From: JAFGDH01 sp964447525
Lineage (GTDB): Archaea; Aenigmatarchaeota; Aenigmatarchaeia; QMZP01; QMZT01
Assembly (NCBI GenBank): GCA_964447525.1
Contig: CAYUSU010000014.1
Coordinates: 1-29,112, forward strand
DNA: 29,112 nt
Direction of reading: 5' to 3'
The notes beneath the pieces were generated by a model. That model was not told the DNA's origin. It ran no database searches and was given only the letters and a program-made list of their open reading frames with translations. This document shows, in pieces, positions 15,126 through 23,562 of the stretch (position 1 is the stretch's first letter; the number at the start of each line of letters is the position of its first letter). The position numbers were made by a program, and so were the translations under genes.

Positions 15126-15733
15126 AATATCTTCACCATCCCGTTATCCAAAATAATTTTCCCTTCGGAAAACTTTCTAATCGCTTCAATGAAGCATTCT
15201 TGTTCCGCTCTCTGAACCTTGTCTTTAAGCGAATCCGGAGTCTCATCATTATCCACCACAACCGGTTTCTGCATTATTATCGGTCCCCTGTCAACTTCCC
15301 CTGTAACAAAATGAAGCGTGCAACCGCTCACTTTGCATCCGCGTTTAAGGACTTCTTCGTGCACGTTCAGATCCATTCCTCCCTCGAATGCCGGGACAAG
15401 TGATGGATGGATGTTGACAATCTTGTTATCGTAATGATCACAGAACCATCCGGAAAGGATTCGCATGAACCCGATCAAAAGGATAAGATCAACATCCCTT
15501 TTATCGATCTTATCCGCCATCTCTCTATCGAAATCCTCTCTTTCCTTCCCTTTGTTATCAATGTATATCGCTTCTATTCCGTGCTTTCTGGCACGCTCAA
15601 GAATGTATGCGTTCTCTTTATTGGAAATCACTATAGATATTTTAGCATCCAGTTCGTCCCTTTCGATGGAATCTATTATTGCCTGCATGTCCGTCCCTTT
15701 CGTTGAGCCGAGAACAGCGATGTTTATAGTCAT
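15122..15733 (-). CDS. purN: GAR transformylase, folate-dependent (PurN)
   Basis: Step 3 of IMP synthesis: formyl transfer from 10-formyl-THF to GAR. The protein is 203 residues. Family blocks are the N-terminal INIAVLGSTKGTDMQAI (normally a GSGTNLQAI-type loop), catalytic Asn and His in NIHPSLVPAF, and the catalytic Asp region HFVTGEVDRGPIIMQKPV. The start is ATG 15733, with a GGGGTG site just upstream; a longer reading from 15808 runs back through the promoter and is rejected. The 4-base overlap with purH implies coupled expression of the two formyl-folate enzymes. Confidence 0.95.
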   Translation of the reverse strand: MTINIAVLGSTKGTDMQAIIDSIERDELDAKISIVISNKENAYILERARKHGIEAIYIDNKGKEREDFDREMADKIDKRDVDLILLIGFMRILSGWFCDHYDNKIVNIHPSLVPAFEGGMDLNVHEEVLKRGCKVSGCTLHFVTGEVDRGPIIMQKPVVVDNDETPDSLKDKVQRAEQECFIEAIRKFSEGKIILDNGMVKIL

Positions 15734-15749
15734 AGCACACCCCGTGTAA

Positions 15750-15782
15750 TATTTTAAATCTAATTGACCTAGGTTTTTTATT
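15750..15782. promoter_or_regulatory. Interlocked divergent promoters of purN and the radical SAM gene
   Basis: ATTTTAAATC (about 15749-15758) suits rightward transcription of the radical SAM gene. ACAATAAAAAACC, read on the minus strand at about 15770-15782, suits leftward transcription of purN. Each box would lie just upstream of the transcript start of the opposite gene. Both mRNAs would have leaders of about 15-17 bases containing their Shine-Dalgarno sites. Confidence 0.4.
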
Positions 15783-15796
15783 GTTAAGTGATGCGT

Positions 15797-16906
15797 ATGT
15801 TCTTCCACGTGATCATGACAACGGAATGCAACGGGCAGTGCTACTACTGTTACCAGAAGTCTTTAGAAGACATGGAAGAGGAGCACGATTTCGACATAGA
15901 CTACGATGTTCCTTGCACGATATCATATGATCTTGTAAAACTGAAGGCATTCTTAGCGAAGGACCCTGATCCAACAGTCACGTTCTACGGCGGAGAACCG
16001 CTGATGCAGATCGACAAAATAAAAGAAATCATGGACATGATCGAAGCTAGGTTCATGATTCAGACTAATGGTCTCCTTTTGCATGAACTCCCGAAAGAGT
16101 ATGTGAACAGGTTACACACAATACTGGTTTCGATAGACGGAAACAGAGATACCACGGACAAGTACAGGGGCGAGGGAGATTACGACAAGGTGATGGAGAA
16201 TCTGAAACTCATACGAAAGAACGGCTTCAAAGGCGAAATAATCACAAGAATGACTATCGAGGAACAGGACATCTTTGGAAACGTTGTTCATCTCCTAGAA
16301 AATAGCGACTTTCCCTTCGAATCGGTGCACTGGCAGATGGACGCCAACTTCTGGGAGCACGATTATGAAAAGAGGAATTTCAGCGAATGGTCTGAGAGTT
16401 CATATAATCCGGGTATAAGAAAACTCATCGAATATTGGATCGGGAAAATGCAGACAGGTCGAGTAATAATGCTATATCCTTTCGTTGATATAATCTATGA
16501 TCTTCTTCACGGAAATAAAACATTCCTTCGTTGCGGGTCGGGCTATACGAATTTCACCATCCTCACCAACGGAAAGATAATTCCCTGCCCGATAATGGTG
16601 GGGATGAAAGATTTCTATCTCGGGGACCTGTCGTCTGACCCTAAAAACCTGCAGATGGATTATCAATGGAAAGAACCATGCGGTTCCTGCGACATCTTCG
16701 AAAAGTGCGGAGGACGATGTCTTTATTCCAACTATTTAAAGCCCTGGAAGAAAAAGGGGATGAAAGAGGTGTGTGACACCGTACGCTTTTTGATCACAGA
16801 ACTGGAAAGAAGGTTGCCGGAAATAAATGAACTCATAAACAACGGAACGATAACGATCAATGATTTTGATCATATCAAGTACAACGGGGCCGAAATAATT
16901 CCCTGA
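15797..16906 (+). CDS. SPASM-domain radical SAM enzyme, putative peptide-modifying
   Basis: A 369-residue radical SAM protein. Near its N-terminus HVIMTTECNGQCYYC carries the CxxxCxxC site for the SAM-binding 4Fe-4S cluster, and FYGGEPL is the next core block. The C-terminus has SPASM cysteines: CGSGYTNFTILTNGKIIPC, then CGSCDIFEKCGGRC (CxxCx5CxxxC), expected to hold auxiliary clusters. The architecture resembles the AF1577-like archaeal group of putative peptide modifiers; that placement is from memory of the family pattern. ATG 15797 is preferred because GTGAT at 15788-15792 gives correct spacing; GTG 15788 and ATG 15791 are alternatives. No small Cys-rich precursor is visible nearby. The 3' end overlaps the facing HAD gene by 32 bases. 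Confidence 0.85.
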   Translation: MFFHVIMTTECNGQCYYCYQKSLEDMEEEHDFDIDYDVPCTISYDLVKLKAFLAKDPDPTVTFYGGEPLMQIDKIKEIMDMIEARFMIQTNGLLLHELPKEYVNRLHTILVSIDGNRDTTDKYRGEGDYDKVMENLKLIRKNGFKGEIITRMTIEEQDIFGNVVHLLENSDFPFESVHWQMDANFWEHDYEKRNFSEWSESSYNPGIRKLIEYWIGKMQTGRVIMLYPFVDIIYDLLHGNKTFLRCGSGYTNFTILTNGKIIPCPIMVGMKDFYLGDLSSDPKNLQMDYQWKEPCGSCDIFEKCGGRCLYSNYLKPWKKKGMKEVCDTVRFLITELERRLPEINELINNGTITINDFDHIKYNGAEIIP

Positions 16907-17531
16907 TAATTTTCGTAGTCAGTTGGTCAAGGCTGCCCAGAACCAGATCGGCCTTCGAAAAATCGCCTTTCTTCGTGTATTCGCTCGGAACGGCTATTAC
17001 CTTCATACCCGCTGTCTTGCCCGCTATCACTCCCTTCTCCGCGTCCTCCACTACCACACATTCCTCTGGTCGGAAGCCGAGTCTTTTCGCCGCGTTAAGG
17101 AAACCCTCCGGATCCGGCTTTCTTTTTTCCACATCTTCGTTGGTCACTATCACATCAAACACATTCTTGATTCCTATGATGTTCAGTGCATTCATCACTT
17201 CGTCCCTTCTGGATACGGAACATATGGCTTTCGGGAATCCATCCATCCTTTTGATGCATTCCTTCGCTCCTTTCATTGGTTTCAGAAGCTTCATGTGGTT
17301 ATTTTCGTACCATTTCCTTTTCTCCTGCCTGATATTGTCAGGATTTATATCAATCCCTTTCTCCTTTACGTATTTTTCCACGCTCCCTCCTTTTGACGTC
17401 CAATAATCGTAAAATTCTTCTTTGGTCAGCGTGAGCCCAAAAACAGCGAACGCGTGAGAATACGCTTCCGCGTAAACAGGCTCGCTGTCTATCAGAAGTC
17501 CGTCCAGATCGAAAATTATAGCCTTGATCAT
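16875..17531 (-). CDS. HAD-superfamily hydrolase, phosphoglucomutase/phosphatase-like
   Basis: Probable sugar-phosphate phosphatase or mutase, 218 residues, subfamily I with helical cap. Motif I is IFDLDGLLIDSEPVY (Asp8 and Asp10), typical of the beta-phosphoglucomutase and 2-deoxyglucose-6-phosphatase branch. Motif II lies at ICSVSRRDEV, motif III Lys is in KRKPDPEGFL, and motif IV is VVVEDAEKGVIAG. A GGGGAT site precedes ATG 17531. It is not closely similar to the HAD protein at 1662. It overlaps the radical SAM gene tail-to-tail. Confidence 0.88.
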   Translation of the reverse strand: MIKAIIFDLDGLLIDSEPVYAEAYSHAFAVFGLTLTKEEFYDYWTSKGGSVEKYVKEKGIDINPDNIRQEKRKWYENNHMKLLKPMKGAKECIKRMDGFPKAICSVSRRDEVMNALNIIGIKNVFDVIVTNEDVEKRKPDPEGFLNAAKRLGFRPEECVVVEDAEKGVIAGKTAGMKVIAVPSEYTKKGDFSKADLVLGSLDQLTTKIIRELFRPRCT

Positions 17532-17595
17532 GAAATCCCCTTTATTCCTATAATTGGGGAAAAACCGTTAAAAATACGCATAAATCATGGCAACA

Positions 17596-17605
17596 CTTAA
17601 AAAGC
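17596..17605 (+). promoter_or_regulatory. TATA box of the GlgC-like gene
   Basis: CTTAAAAAGC is centred about 34 bases before ATG 17634, leaving a short leader that ends in a GTGAT Shine-Dalgarno (17626-17630). Confidence 0.45.
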
Positions 17606-17633
17606 TTTATTTGAACTATACCTCTGTGATACC

Positions 17634-18872
17634 ATGTTTGCGTACTTCGTACTTGGAGGACCCGGTAAGAGGCAGAAAGCTCTTAGTAAGAGTCGTGCAA
17701 AGCCAACTATAATATTAATGAATAAAAGACTGGGGCATTATTCTCTTGACGTTGCTAATGATGCAGGTTTTACCCATTCCTGCGGATTAGTTCAATACCA
17801 AGCGAGACACATGAAAGATAGGTTCTTGGCTGAATATGGAGGAAAAATGGAAATGGAAATGATCGCCCCATGGGATATAGAACCTGAGCACCAGACAGGG
17901 ATTTTCAAAGGTTCCGCTGATGCAGTACGGCAGGCATCATATTTTTATGATAAAAGGAATTACGGGAAAAAACCAATCGGGATATTTTCAGGGGATATAG
18001 TATTCGACGGGGATATCGGAGAACTTCTTGAAAAACACGAATACACGAAGAGGAAGGGAGGACTTGCTACTGTCGCTTTCATGAAAATTGAAGATTCGGA
18101 AAGACTGAAAGATTTCGGCGTGGCCAAAATTGATCAAAAAGGAATGGTTACGGAATTCTTTGAAAAGTCTAAAAACCCACCGACTGATATAGGAAATATC
18201 AGTTTCTATATGATAGAACCGGAAATAATAGATTTCATTCGAAAACATCCGGAATACACTGATTTTGGCGGACATGTTTTTCCAGAAGCGTCAAAGGAAG
18301 GTCTTGTTTATTCTCATATATACGATGACGTTTTGTGGATGGATATGGCTGATGATGCGGCAATACTTGATGGTCACATGATCATAAAGGATCAGATGAA
18401 AGAAGGAAAATGCAAACTTAAAATAGATCCGAAAATGAAATACGTCGAAGAAACGGATTCCGTGATACATGAAAGTTGCAGAATAAATGGTGGTAGATGT
18501 AACATACACGAAGAGTCGGTTGTGAGGAATTCGGTTCTCGGTGAGAGTACCATAATCAAGCTAATGACACTTGAAGGTGGGATGAAAGCTCCGAAAATCG
18601 AACGTTGCATAACTTATGGGCACGCTACCGTACTAGGTGGAACTGATGCCCGTAATACGATATTCGATCGCTATTCGATCACAAAGCATGCTAATATCCA
18701 CGGTACCCCGAAGAGTCCGGTAGTTGTTGGGAGGAAATCGGAAATAAGCGGACCTTTGAATATTATTTCTGGTATTCACATATATCCGAATTCAATCGTG
18801 TCTGTTAACTCAAAAAGAAAAACCCATGTTCTCAGTGAAGATGTTGGGGAAACCGAAGTGAAGATGGTTTAA
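17634..18872 (+). CDS. GlgC-like sugar-phosphate nucleotidyltransferase
   Basis: Probable NDP-sugar pyrophosphorylase, 412 residues. The GT-A-type N-terminal domain has a nucleotide loop LGGPGKRQKAL (GGxGxR kept, next residues atypical), SRAKPTIILMNKR, LVQYQARHMKDRFL and FKGSADAVRQASYFY, the last two resembling the TQYK and GTADAV blocks of glucose-1-phosphate adenylyltransferase. The sugar/metal block reads IGIFSGDIVFD. Residues about 270-390 look like a left-handed beta-helix (spaced hydrophobics: VIHESCRING, VVRNSVLGE, CITYGHATVLGG). The substrate is not predictable; no glycogen synthase gene is nearby. The stop overlaps the folD stop as TTAA. Confidence 0.8.
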   Translation: MFAYFVLGGPGKRQKALSKSRAKPTIILMNKRLGHYSLDVANDAGFTHSCGLVQYQARHMKDRFLAEYGGKMEMEMIAPWDIEPEHQTGIFKGSADAVRQASYFYDKRNYGKKPIGIFSGDIVFDGDIGELLEKHEYTKRKGGLATVAFMKIEDSERLKDFGVAKIDQKGMVTEFFEKSKNPPTDIGNISFYMIEPEIIDFIRKHPEYTDFGGHVFPEASKEGLVYSHIYDDVLWMDMADDAAILDGHMIIKDQMKEGKCKLKIDPKMKYVEETDSVIHESCRINGGRCNIHEESVVRNSVLGESTIIKLMTLEGGMKAPKIERCITYGHATVLGGTDARNTIFDRYSITKHANIHGTPKSPVVVGRKSEISGPLNIISGIHIYPNSIVSVNSKRKTHVLSEDVGETEVKMV

Positions 18873-19723
18873 TCTTTTACGAACGATTCTGCAGAAATTA
18901 TAGTGTTTTCCATCAGCATGATCACTGTCATCGGTCCGACCCCGCCAGGGACAGGTGTTATGTAACCGGCCTTTTCTTTGACCTTATCGAAATCCACGTC
19001 TCCGCAGAGCTTGCCGTTCTCGTTTCTCGTGGTCCCCACGTCTATCACCACAGCCCCTTCTTTGATCATGTCTTCGGTTATGAAACCGGGTTTTCCGGTC
19101 GCGGATATGAGGATGTCTGCTCTTCTGGTGTGGAAGGGAATGTCTTTGGTTCTGGAATGGCAGACGGTTACGGTTCCGCTTTTTTTGATCATCATTGCTG
19201 TCAGGGGTTTCCCGACGATGTTTGATCGGTTGATTATGACGACTTCCTTCCCTTCAATTGGTATGCCTTCGATCTCAAGCATCTTCATTATCCCTTTTGG
19301 TGTGCATGACTCGAATGCGGTTTCACCTATCAGGAGGTTCCCTACGTTAACCGGGGAGAAGCCGTCCACGTCCTTGGATGGAGCGATGGAATCTATCACC
19401 TTCTTCTCGTTTATTTCCTTCGGTAATGGTAACTGGACAAGAATTCCATGGACACTACTGTCGTCGTTGAGTTCTTTGATCTTTTCGAGAAGCTCGCCTT
19501 CGGTTATGTTGTCCGGATATCTCACCATATCCGAAGCAATCCCTATTTCCTCCGATCTTTTCATCTTGCTTCTAACATAAACATCCGAAGCGGGATCATT
19601 ACCGACGAGAATCACGACCAGCTTTGGGGTTATTCCTTTCTGTTTGAGCACGCCGACCCTTTTTTCAAGTTCTCCTTTTACATTCCCTGCGATCTCCCTT
19701 CCGTCAATTATCTTGGCTGTCAT
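18869..19723 (-). CDS. folD: Methylene-THF dehydrogenase / methenyl-THF cyclohydrolase (FolD)
   Basis: Interconverts 5,10-methylene-, methenyl- and 10-formyl-THF, supplying the formyl donor for PurN and PurH. The 284-residue length is normal. The catalytic Lys53 lies in YVRSKMKRSEEIGI, followed by GILVQLPLPKEI, KDVDGFSPVNVGNL, the cofactor-binding block VVIINRSNIVGKP and a C-terminal TPVPGGVGPMTV. It begins 1 base after the purD stop, and its place in purF-purD-folD ties the one-carbon supply to purine synthesis. Confidence 0.96.
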   Translation of the reverse strand: MTAKIIDGREIAGNVKGELEKRVGVLKQKGITPKLVVILVGNDPASDVYVRSKMKRSEEIGIASDMVRYPDNITEGELLEKIKELNDDSSVHGILVQLPLPKEINEKKVIDSIAPSKDVDGFSPVNVGNLLIGETAFESCTPKGIMKMLEIEGIPIEGKEVVIINRSNIVGKPLTAMMIKKSGTVTVCHSRTKDIPFHTRRADILISATGKPGFITEDMIKEGAVVIDVGTTRNENGKLCGDVDFDKVKEKAGYITPVPGGVGPMTVIMLMENTIISAESFVKD

Positions 19724-19724
19724 G

Positions 19725-21038
19725 CTACAATCTTCCCCTGAGCATTTTAATGTGGTCGATCCTTTTCTGGATCAGTTCATTCGTTCCGATGTCCCTCCTG
19801 AAGAACACATTCCCTTTGACTGAACCCAGTGCCTGCTGGGCTATTCTTTCCGCCTCTTCCAGTTTTTCAGATATCCCGACGAATGCTATGGCTCTGGAAC
19901 CTGACATGTACAATCCATCCGGTTTCTGATCAACCGCTGCGAAATACATGTTGGCATTTACCATGGAGTCAACTTCGATCTTTTCCCCGCGTGCGGGGTT
20001 GGTCGGGTAACCGTTCGGTACTATGTACTTGCAGACTGTAGATTTGTTGTCAAACTCCGCCCTGACCTTGTCGAGGTTGCCGTTGATTATCCCGTAACAT
20101 ATTTCGATAATGTCGCTGGAAAGTATCGGAAGGACGTTCATCGCTTCCGGGTCGCCGAGACGGGCATTGTATTCGATCAGCTTGATGCCGTCTTTCGTAA
20201 TTATGAATCCCCCGTACATCACTCCCTGATATGGATTTCCGGTTTCCTTGCGTATGGCGTTGGCCATGTATACCGTTATCTTATGCGCATCTTCCACATC
20301 TTTCATTTCAAGAAACGGAAGCAAATGGTCGGAACATGAATAAGAGCCCATACCGCCCGTGTTTGGCCCGGAATCGCCATCGTACGCTCGTTTATGATCC
20401 TGTGCCGGCGGAGAATCAAGGACGTGTTTTCCGTCAGTAAAACTTTGAAGCGAGAATTCCTCCCCTTCTAAACGTTCTTCTATGACGACTGCCGGATGCT
20501 CCTTCAGGACCTCTTCGCAATATTTAACCGCATCATCCGCATCTTTCAGATGTTCTCCATGAACTTTGACACCCTTTCCACCGGTAAGACCATCCGGCTT
20601 TACTACGAATGAATCCAGCGACTGGATGAAATCCTTCAGTCCGCTCATGTCAGTGAACACCTGAAATTTAGGCATACCCGGAATGCTGTATTTTTCCATT
20701 AGCGTGCGTGTGAATGATTTGGATGTTTCCAGTTTCGATAAATGTTTCGTCGGTCCCACTGAAGGTATTCCGATACCCGCAAGCGAATCGACGACACCGA
20801 AACTCAGCGGCGCCTCCGGACCCACGACGCAGAAATCAGGTCCAGTCCTTTTAGCGAATGCCTTTATCCTTTCCATGTCATCATAATTTCCCACTTCCAC
20901 TGCATTCGAAAGTTTGGTTATACCCGGATTCCTCGCGCTAATATATGAAAAAAGTTCCGGGTTCTGTGGCGATCTCAGAATTGCCTCAGCAATGGAATGT
21001 TCTCTTGCACCGTTTCCTATCAGAAGTACCTTAACCAT
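19725..21038 (-). CDS. purD: GAR synthetase (PurD)
   Basis: Step 2 of IMP synthesis: ATP-dependent joining of phosphoribosylamine and glycine. A 437-residue ATP-grasp enzyme with the N-terminal VLLIGNGAREHSIA, VGPEAPLSFGVVD, SFVVKPDGLTGGKGVKV, SLQSFTDG and the signature-like GFIITKDGIKLIEYNARLGDPEAMNVLP. A strong Shine-Dalgarno (GAGGTGA on the minus strand, 21043-21049) overlaps the purF stop, so the start at ATG 21038 is secure. Confidence 0.97.
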   Translation of the reverse strand: MVKVLLIGNGAREHSIAEAILRSPQNPELFSYISARNPGITKLSNAVEVGNYDDMERIKAFAKRTGPDFCVVGPEAPLSFGVVDSLAGIGIPSVGPTKHLSKLETSKSFTRTLMEKYSIPGMPKFQVFTDMSGLKDFIQSLDSFVVKPDGLTGGKGVKVHGEHLKDADDAVKYCEEVLKEHPAVVIEERLEGEEFSLQSFTDGKHVLDSPPAQDHKRAYDGDSGPNTGGMGSYSCSDHLLPFLEMKDVEDAHKITVYMANAIRKETGNPYQGVMYGGFIITKDGIKLIEYNARLGDPEAMNVLPILSSDIIEICYGIINGNLDKVRAEFDNKSTVCKYIVPNGYPTNPARGEKIEVDSMVNANMYFAAVDQKPDGLYMSGSRAIAFVGISEKLEEAERIAQQALGSVKGNVFFRRDIGTNELIQKRIDHIKMLRGRL

Positions 21039-21047
21039 AAAATCACC

Positions 21048-22481
21048 TCAACCTTCCATTTCCCAGTATCTTCTTCCCAGTGTTTTCTGGGTCTTCATAT
21101 TGTCTGAAATTTCTTGCGCTTTCTTTGTGGGATATTCTCCTGTCAGACAGGCCATGCAGATATTGTTCTTTCCCAATTCTATTGCATCAGCCAGTCCTTC
21201 TTTTGTTTGATAGCACAATTTGTCGACTCCTAATTTTTTTTCTATTTCTTTGATACTGTGGTTTGCCGCTATCAATTCTGAGTGATTGGAAATGTCTATC
21301 CCGTAGAAACATGGTGATATTATTGGAGGACATGTGACCCAGAAATCCACCTTCTTCGCTCCCGCGTTTTTCAGCAGATTTACCATGTTTTTCGACGTAG
21401 TTCCTCTAACGATAGAATCGTCAACCAGAAGCACGTGCTTGTCCTTTATCACGGACTTTATTGGATTAAGTTTCATTTTTACGGAAATGTCTCTGGTCTT
21501 CTGGACCGGCATTATGAATGTTCGGTAAATGTACTTGTTCTTTATCAGGCCCTCTGCCAGAGGAATCCCCGTAACGTTGGAAATACCCTGTGCCGCGGGC
21601 CTTGCGGTATCAGGAACCGGTATCACAACGTCAGCATCGCTCCTGAAATCTTTTGCTAGGTTTTCCCCTAGTTTTACTCTTATATCATATACAGTCTTTC
21701 CCTCAATGATGCTGTCCACCCTGCTGAAATATACGTATTCGAACATACAGTGCTTCCTGTCCGGCTTCACGAGTTGTTTCCTTTCAATGTTCCCGTCTTT
21801 GTGCATCGTTACCATTTCTCCCGGTTTAACGTCGCTGACATTGTTTATCCCGTTGACATTCATCGCCACGCTCTCGGATGCGAACATGCACGTGTCACAG
21901 TTTTTTCCAGTACATAACGGCTTGAATCCGTTCGGGTCACGGAATGCCACTAAGTCACCGTCCCCTGTCATCATACCAGCGGAATATGAACCTTCCAGAT
22001 TTCCCATCACGTTTACCAGCGAATTTTCTATATCCTTCGAGTTTATGAGATGATCTGAAAGCAGATGAGTAATAATTTCTGAATCACAGGTTGTCTCGAT
22101 CTGTCTTCCCTTCCCCGAAACAATTTTTTTCAGATCCATATAATTGACAAGATTACCATTGTGGGCGAATGCTATGCCTCTCATAGGATGGCTGATCTTG
22201 AATGGCTGAATGTTAGAAATGCATGAAGAACCTGTCGTAGAGTAACGAACATGACCTATGCCGGTGTTCCCCTTGAGAGTTGAAAGAGAGTTGTCTGTGA
22301 AACATCTGGACACCAGTCCCATTTTCTTTTCCAGATGTATGTCGTTCCCGTTCAGCGTCGCTATACCGGCGCTTTCCTGTCCCCTGTGCTGGAGGGTGAT
22401 GAGACCGTTGTATATCATTCTGGAAATATCTTGCTCCTCTACAGAACGTATCCCCAAAACACCGCATGCTTCTTTTAGCAA
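21048..22481 (-). CDS. purF: Amidophosphoribosyltransferase (PurF), catalytic copy
   Basis: First committed step: PRPP plus glutamine to phosphoribosylamine. The 477-residue protein starts at a TTG with an AAGGTG site upstream, giving a short propeptide (MLKEA) before catalytic Cys6, which becomes the N-terminal nucleophile after processing. Glutaminase residues are intact: QHRGQESAG, Arg79 in GIGHVRYST, Asn108-Gly109 in AHNG and Asp133 in TTCDSE. The PRPP loop is VDDSIVRGTT. Cysteines equivalent to the 4Fe-4S ligands of Bacillus subtilis PurF are present (HCMFEY, SPCFYG, CMAC). It heads purF-purD-folD. Confidence 0.97.
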   Translation of the reverse strand: MLKEACGVLGIRSVEEQDISRMIYNGLITLQHRGQESAGIATLNGNDIHLEKKMGLVSRCFTDNSLSTLKGNTGIGHVRYSTTGSSCISNIQPFKISHPMRGIAFAHNGNLVNYMDLKKIVSGKGRQIETTCDSEIITHLLSDHLINSKDIENSLVNVMGNLEGSYSAGMMTGDGDLVAFRDPNGFKPLCTGKNCDTCMFASESVAMNVNGINNVSDVKPGEMVTMHKDGNIERKQLVKPDRKHCMFEYVYFSRVDSIIEGKTVYDIRVKLGENLAKDFRSDADVVIPVPDTARPAAQGISNVTGIPLAEGLIKNKYIYRTFIMPVQKTRDISVKMKLNPIKSVIKDKHVLLVDDSIVRGTTSKNMVNLLKNAGAKKVDFWVTCPPIISPCFYGIDISNHSELIAANHSIKEIEKKLGVDKLCYQTKEGLADAIELGKNNICMACLTGEYPTKKAQEISDNMKTQKTLGRRYWEMEG

Positions 22482-22548
22482 TAAAACACCTTGTTAATCA
22501 AATCCAGAAATTCGCGGGATTCCTGAATTTAGTATTATGTACTTATGA

Positions 22549-22558
22549 TTTTTAAAGG
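22549..22558 (+). promoter_or_regulatory. Probable TATA box of kae1
   Basis: TTTTTAAAGG is centred about 34 bases before ATG 22588, implying a leader of a few bases. GTGGTC just before the ATG is a weak ribosome-binding candidate. The purF promoter must also lie in this 106-base gap; AT-rich ACATAATACTAAA (minus strand, about 22526-22538) is a possible site. Confidence 0.45.
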
Positions 22559-22587
22559 TTGGTTGTTCATAAAGATTTAGTGGTCTC

Positions 22588-23562
22588 ATGATCTGTTTAG
22601 GAATCGAATCAACAGCCCATACGTTCGGTGTGGGCATAACAAATGACAAGGGAAAAGTCCTTGCCAACGAAAGGGATGTTTACAAACCGAAAGCTGGTTG
22701 GGGCATCATCCCAATGGACGCTGCTGATCATCATAAGAAGGTCGCCAGAGCGGTTGTGAAGAAGGCGATGGAAACAGCGAAACTGAAAGCGAAAGACATA
22801 GACATTATTTCATATTCCCGCGGTCCGGGTTTGCCTCCGTGTCTTTATGCGGGAGCGAACGTTGCCAAGGAACTGGCTAATGAATTCGTTGTCCCGCTGG
22901 TTCCTGTCAATCATTGCGTTGCCCACATAGAGATAGGACGAGTAACGACGGGACTGGACAACCCGGTGGTTGTATACGTATCCGGGGCGAATACCCAGAT
23001 AATATCGTTTGCCGAGGGATGTTACAGGGTTTTCGGGGAGACAATGGACGTTGGAATAGGGAACGCCCTGGACAAGTTCGGCAGATCGGTCGGACTGGAT
23101 TTCCCTCAGGCACCGAAGATAGAAGAACTCGCGAAAAAGGGGAAGTGGGTGGAACTACCTTATGTTGTCAAGGGAATGGATCTTTCCTTTTCCGGAATAC
23201 TCACAGAGTCACTGAAAAAACACAAACTCGGCGAGCCTCTGGAAAACGTGTGTTTCTCAATACAGGAAGTTTTCTTTTCAATGCTGACGGAAGTGACGGA
23301 AAGAGCGCTCGCTCATTTGGGGAAGGATCAGGTCCTCCTTACTGGTGGAGTGGCCGCCAACAAACGCCTTCAGGAAATGCTCGGTACCATGTGCTCGGAA
23401 AGGGGAGGGAAATTCAGTGTTGTCCCCCGCGAATATTCGGGCGACAACGGCGCGATGATCAGCTGGAACGGGATCATAGCTTACCAGTCAGGAGAAACTT
23501 CGAAAGCGAATGACGTTGATTCTGTCTGGAGAACGGACATGGTAAAAATAGGATGGATTTAA
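22588..23562 (+). CDS. kae1: Kae1, tRNA threonylcarbamoyladenosine (t6A) synthesis protein
   Basis: Catalytic subunit of the archaeal KEOPS complex that makes t6A37 on ANN-decoding tRNAs. A 324-residue ASKHA-fold protein with LGIESTAHTFGVGI, YSRGPGLPPCLYAG, the metal-binding His pair NHCVAHIEIG, VVVYVSGANTQII, VGIGNALDKFGR and LLTGGVAANKRL. It ends after the Kae1 domain, so unlike in several archaea there is no Bud32 kinase fusion; bud32 must be elsewhere. It lies between two genes of the PurF family, and its stop overlaps that of the second one as TTAA. Confidence 0.97.
   Translation: MICLGIESTAHTFGVGITNDKGKVLANERDVYKPKAGWGIIPMDAADHHKKVARAVVKKAMETAKLKAKDIDIISYSRGPGLPPCLYAGANVAKELANEFVVPLVPVNHCVAHIEIGRVTTGLDNPVVVYVSGANTQIISFAEGCYRVFGETMDVGIGNALDKFGRSVGLDFPQAPKIEELAKKGKWVELPYVVKGMDLSFSGILTESLKKHKLGEPLENVCFSIQEVFFSMLTEVTERALAHLGKDQVLLTGGVAANKRLQEMLGTMCSERGGKFSVVPREYSGDNGAMISWNGIIAYQSGETSKANDVDSVWRTDMVKIGWI

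Noticed and set aside
15734..15808. N-terminal extension of purN (25 extra codons)
   Set aside because: It runs through the divergent promoter region. Conserved PurN sequence begins at ATG 15733, which has a GGGGTG site.
18978..19580. Plus-strand open frame (200 codons) opposite folD
   Set aside because: folD motifs cover the same bases. The translation is low-complexity Ser/Ile-rich sequence.
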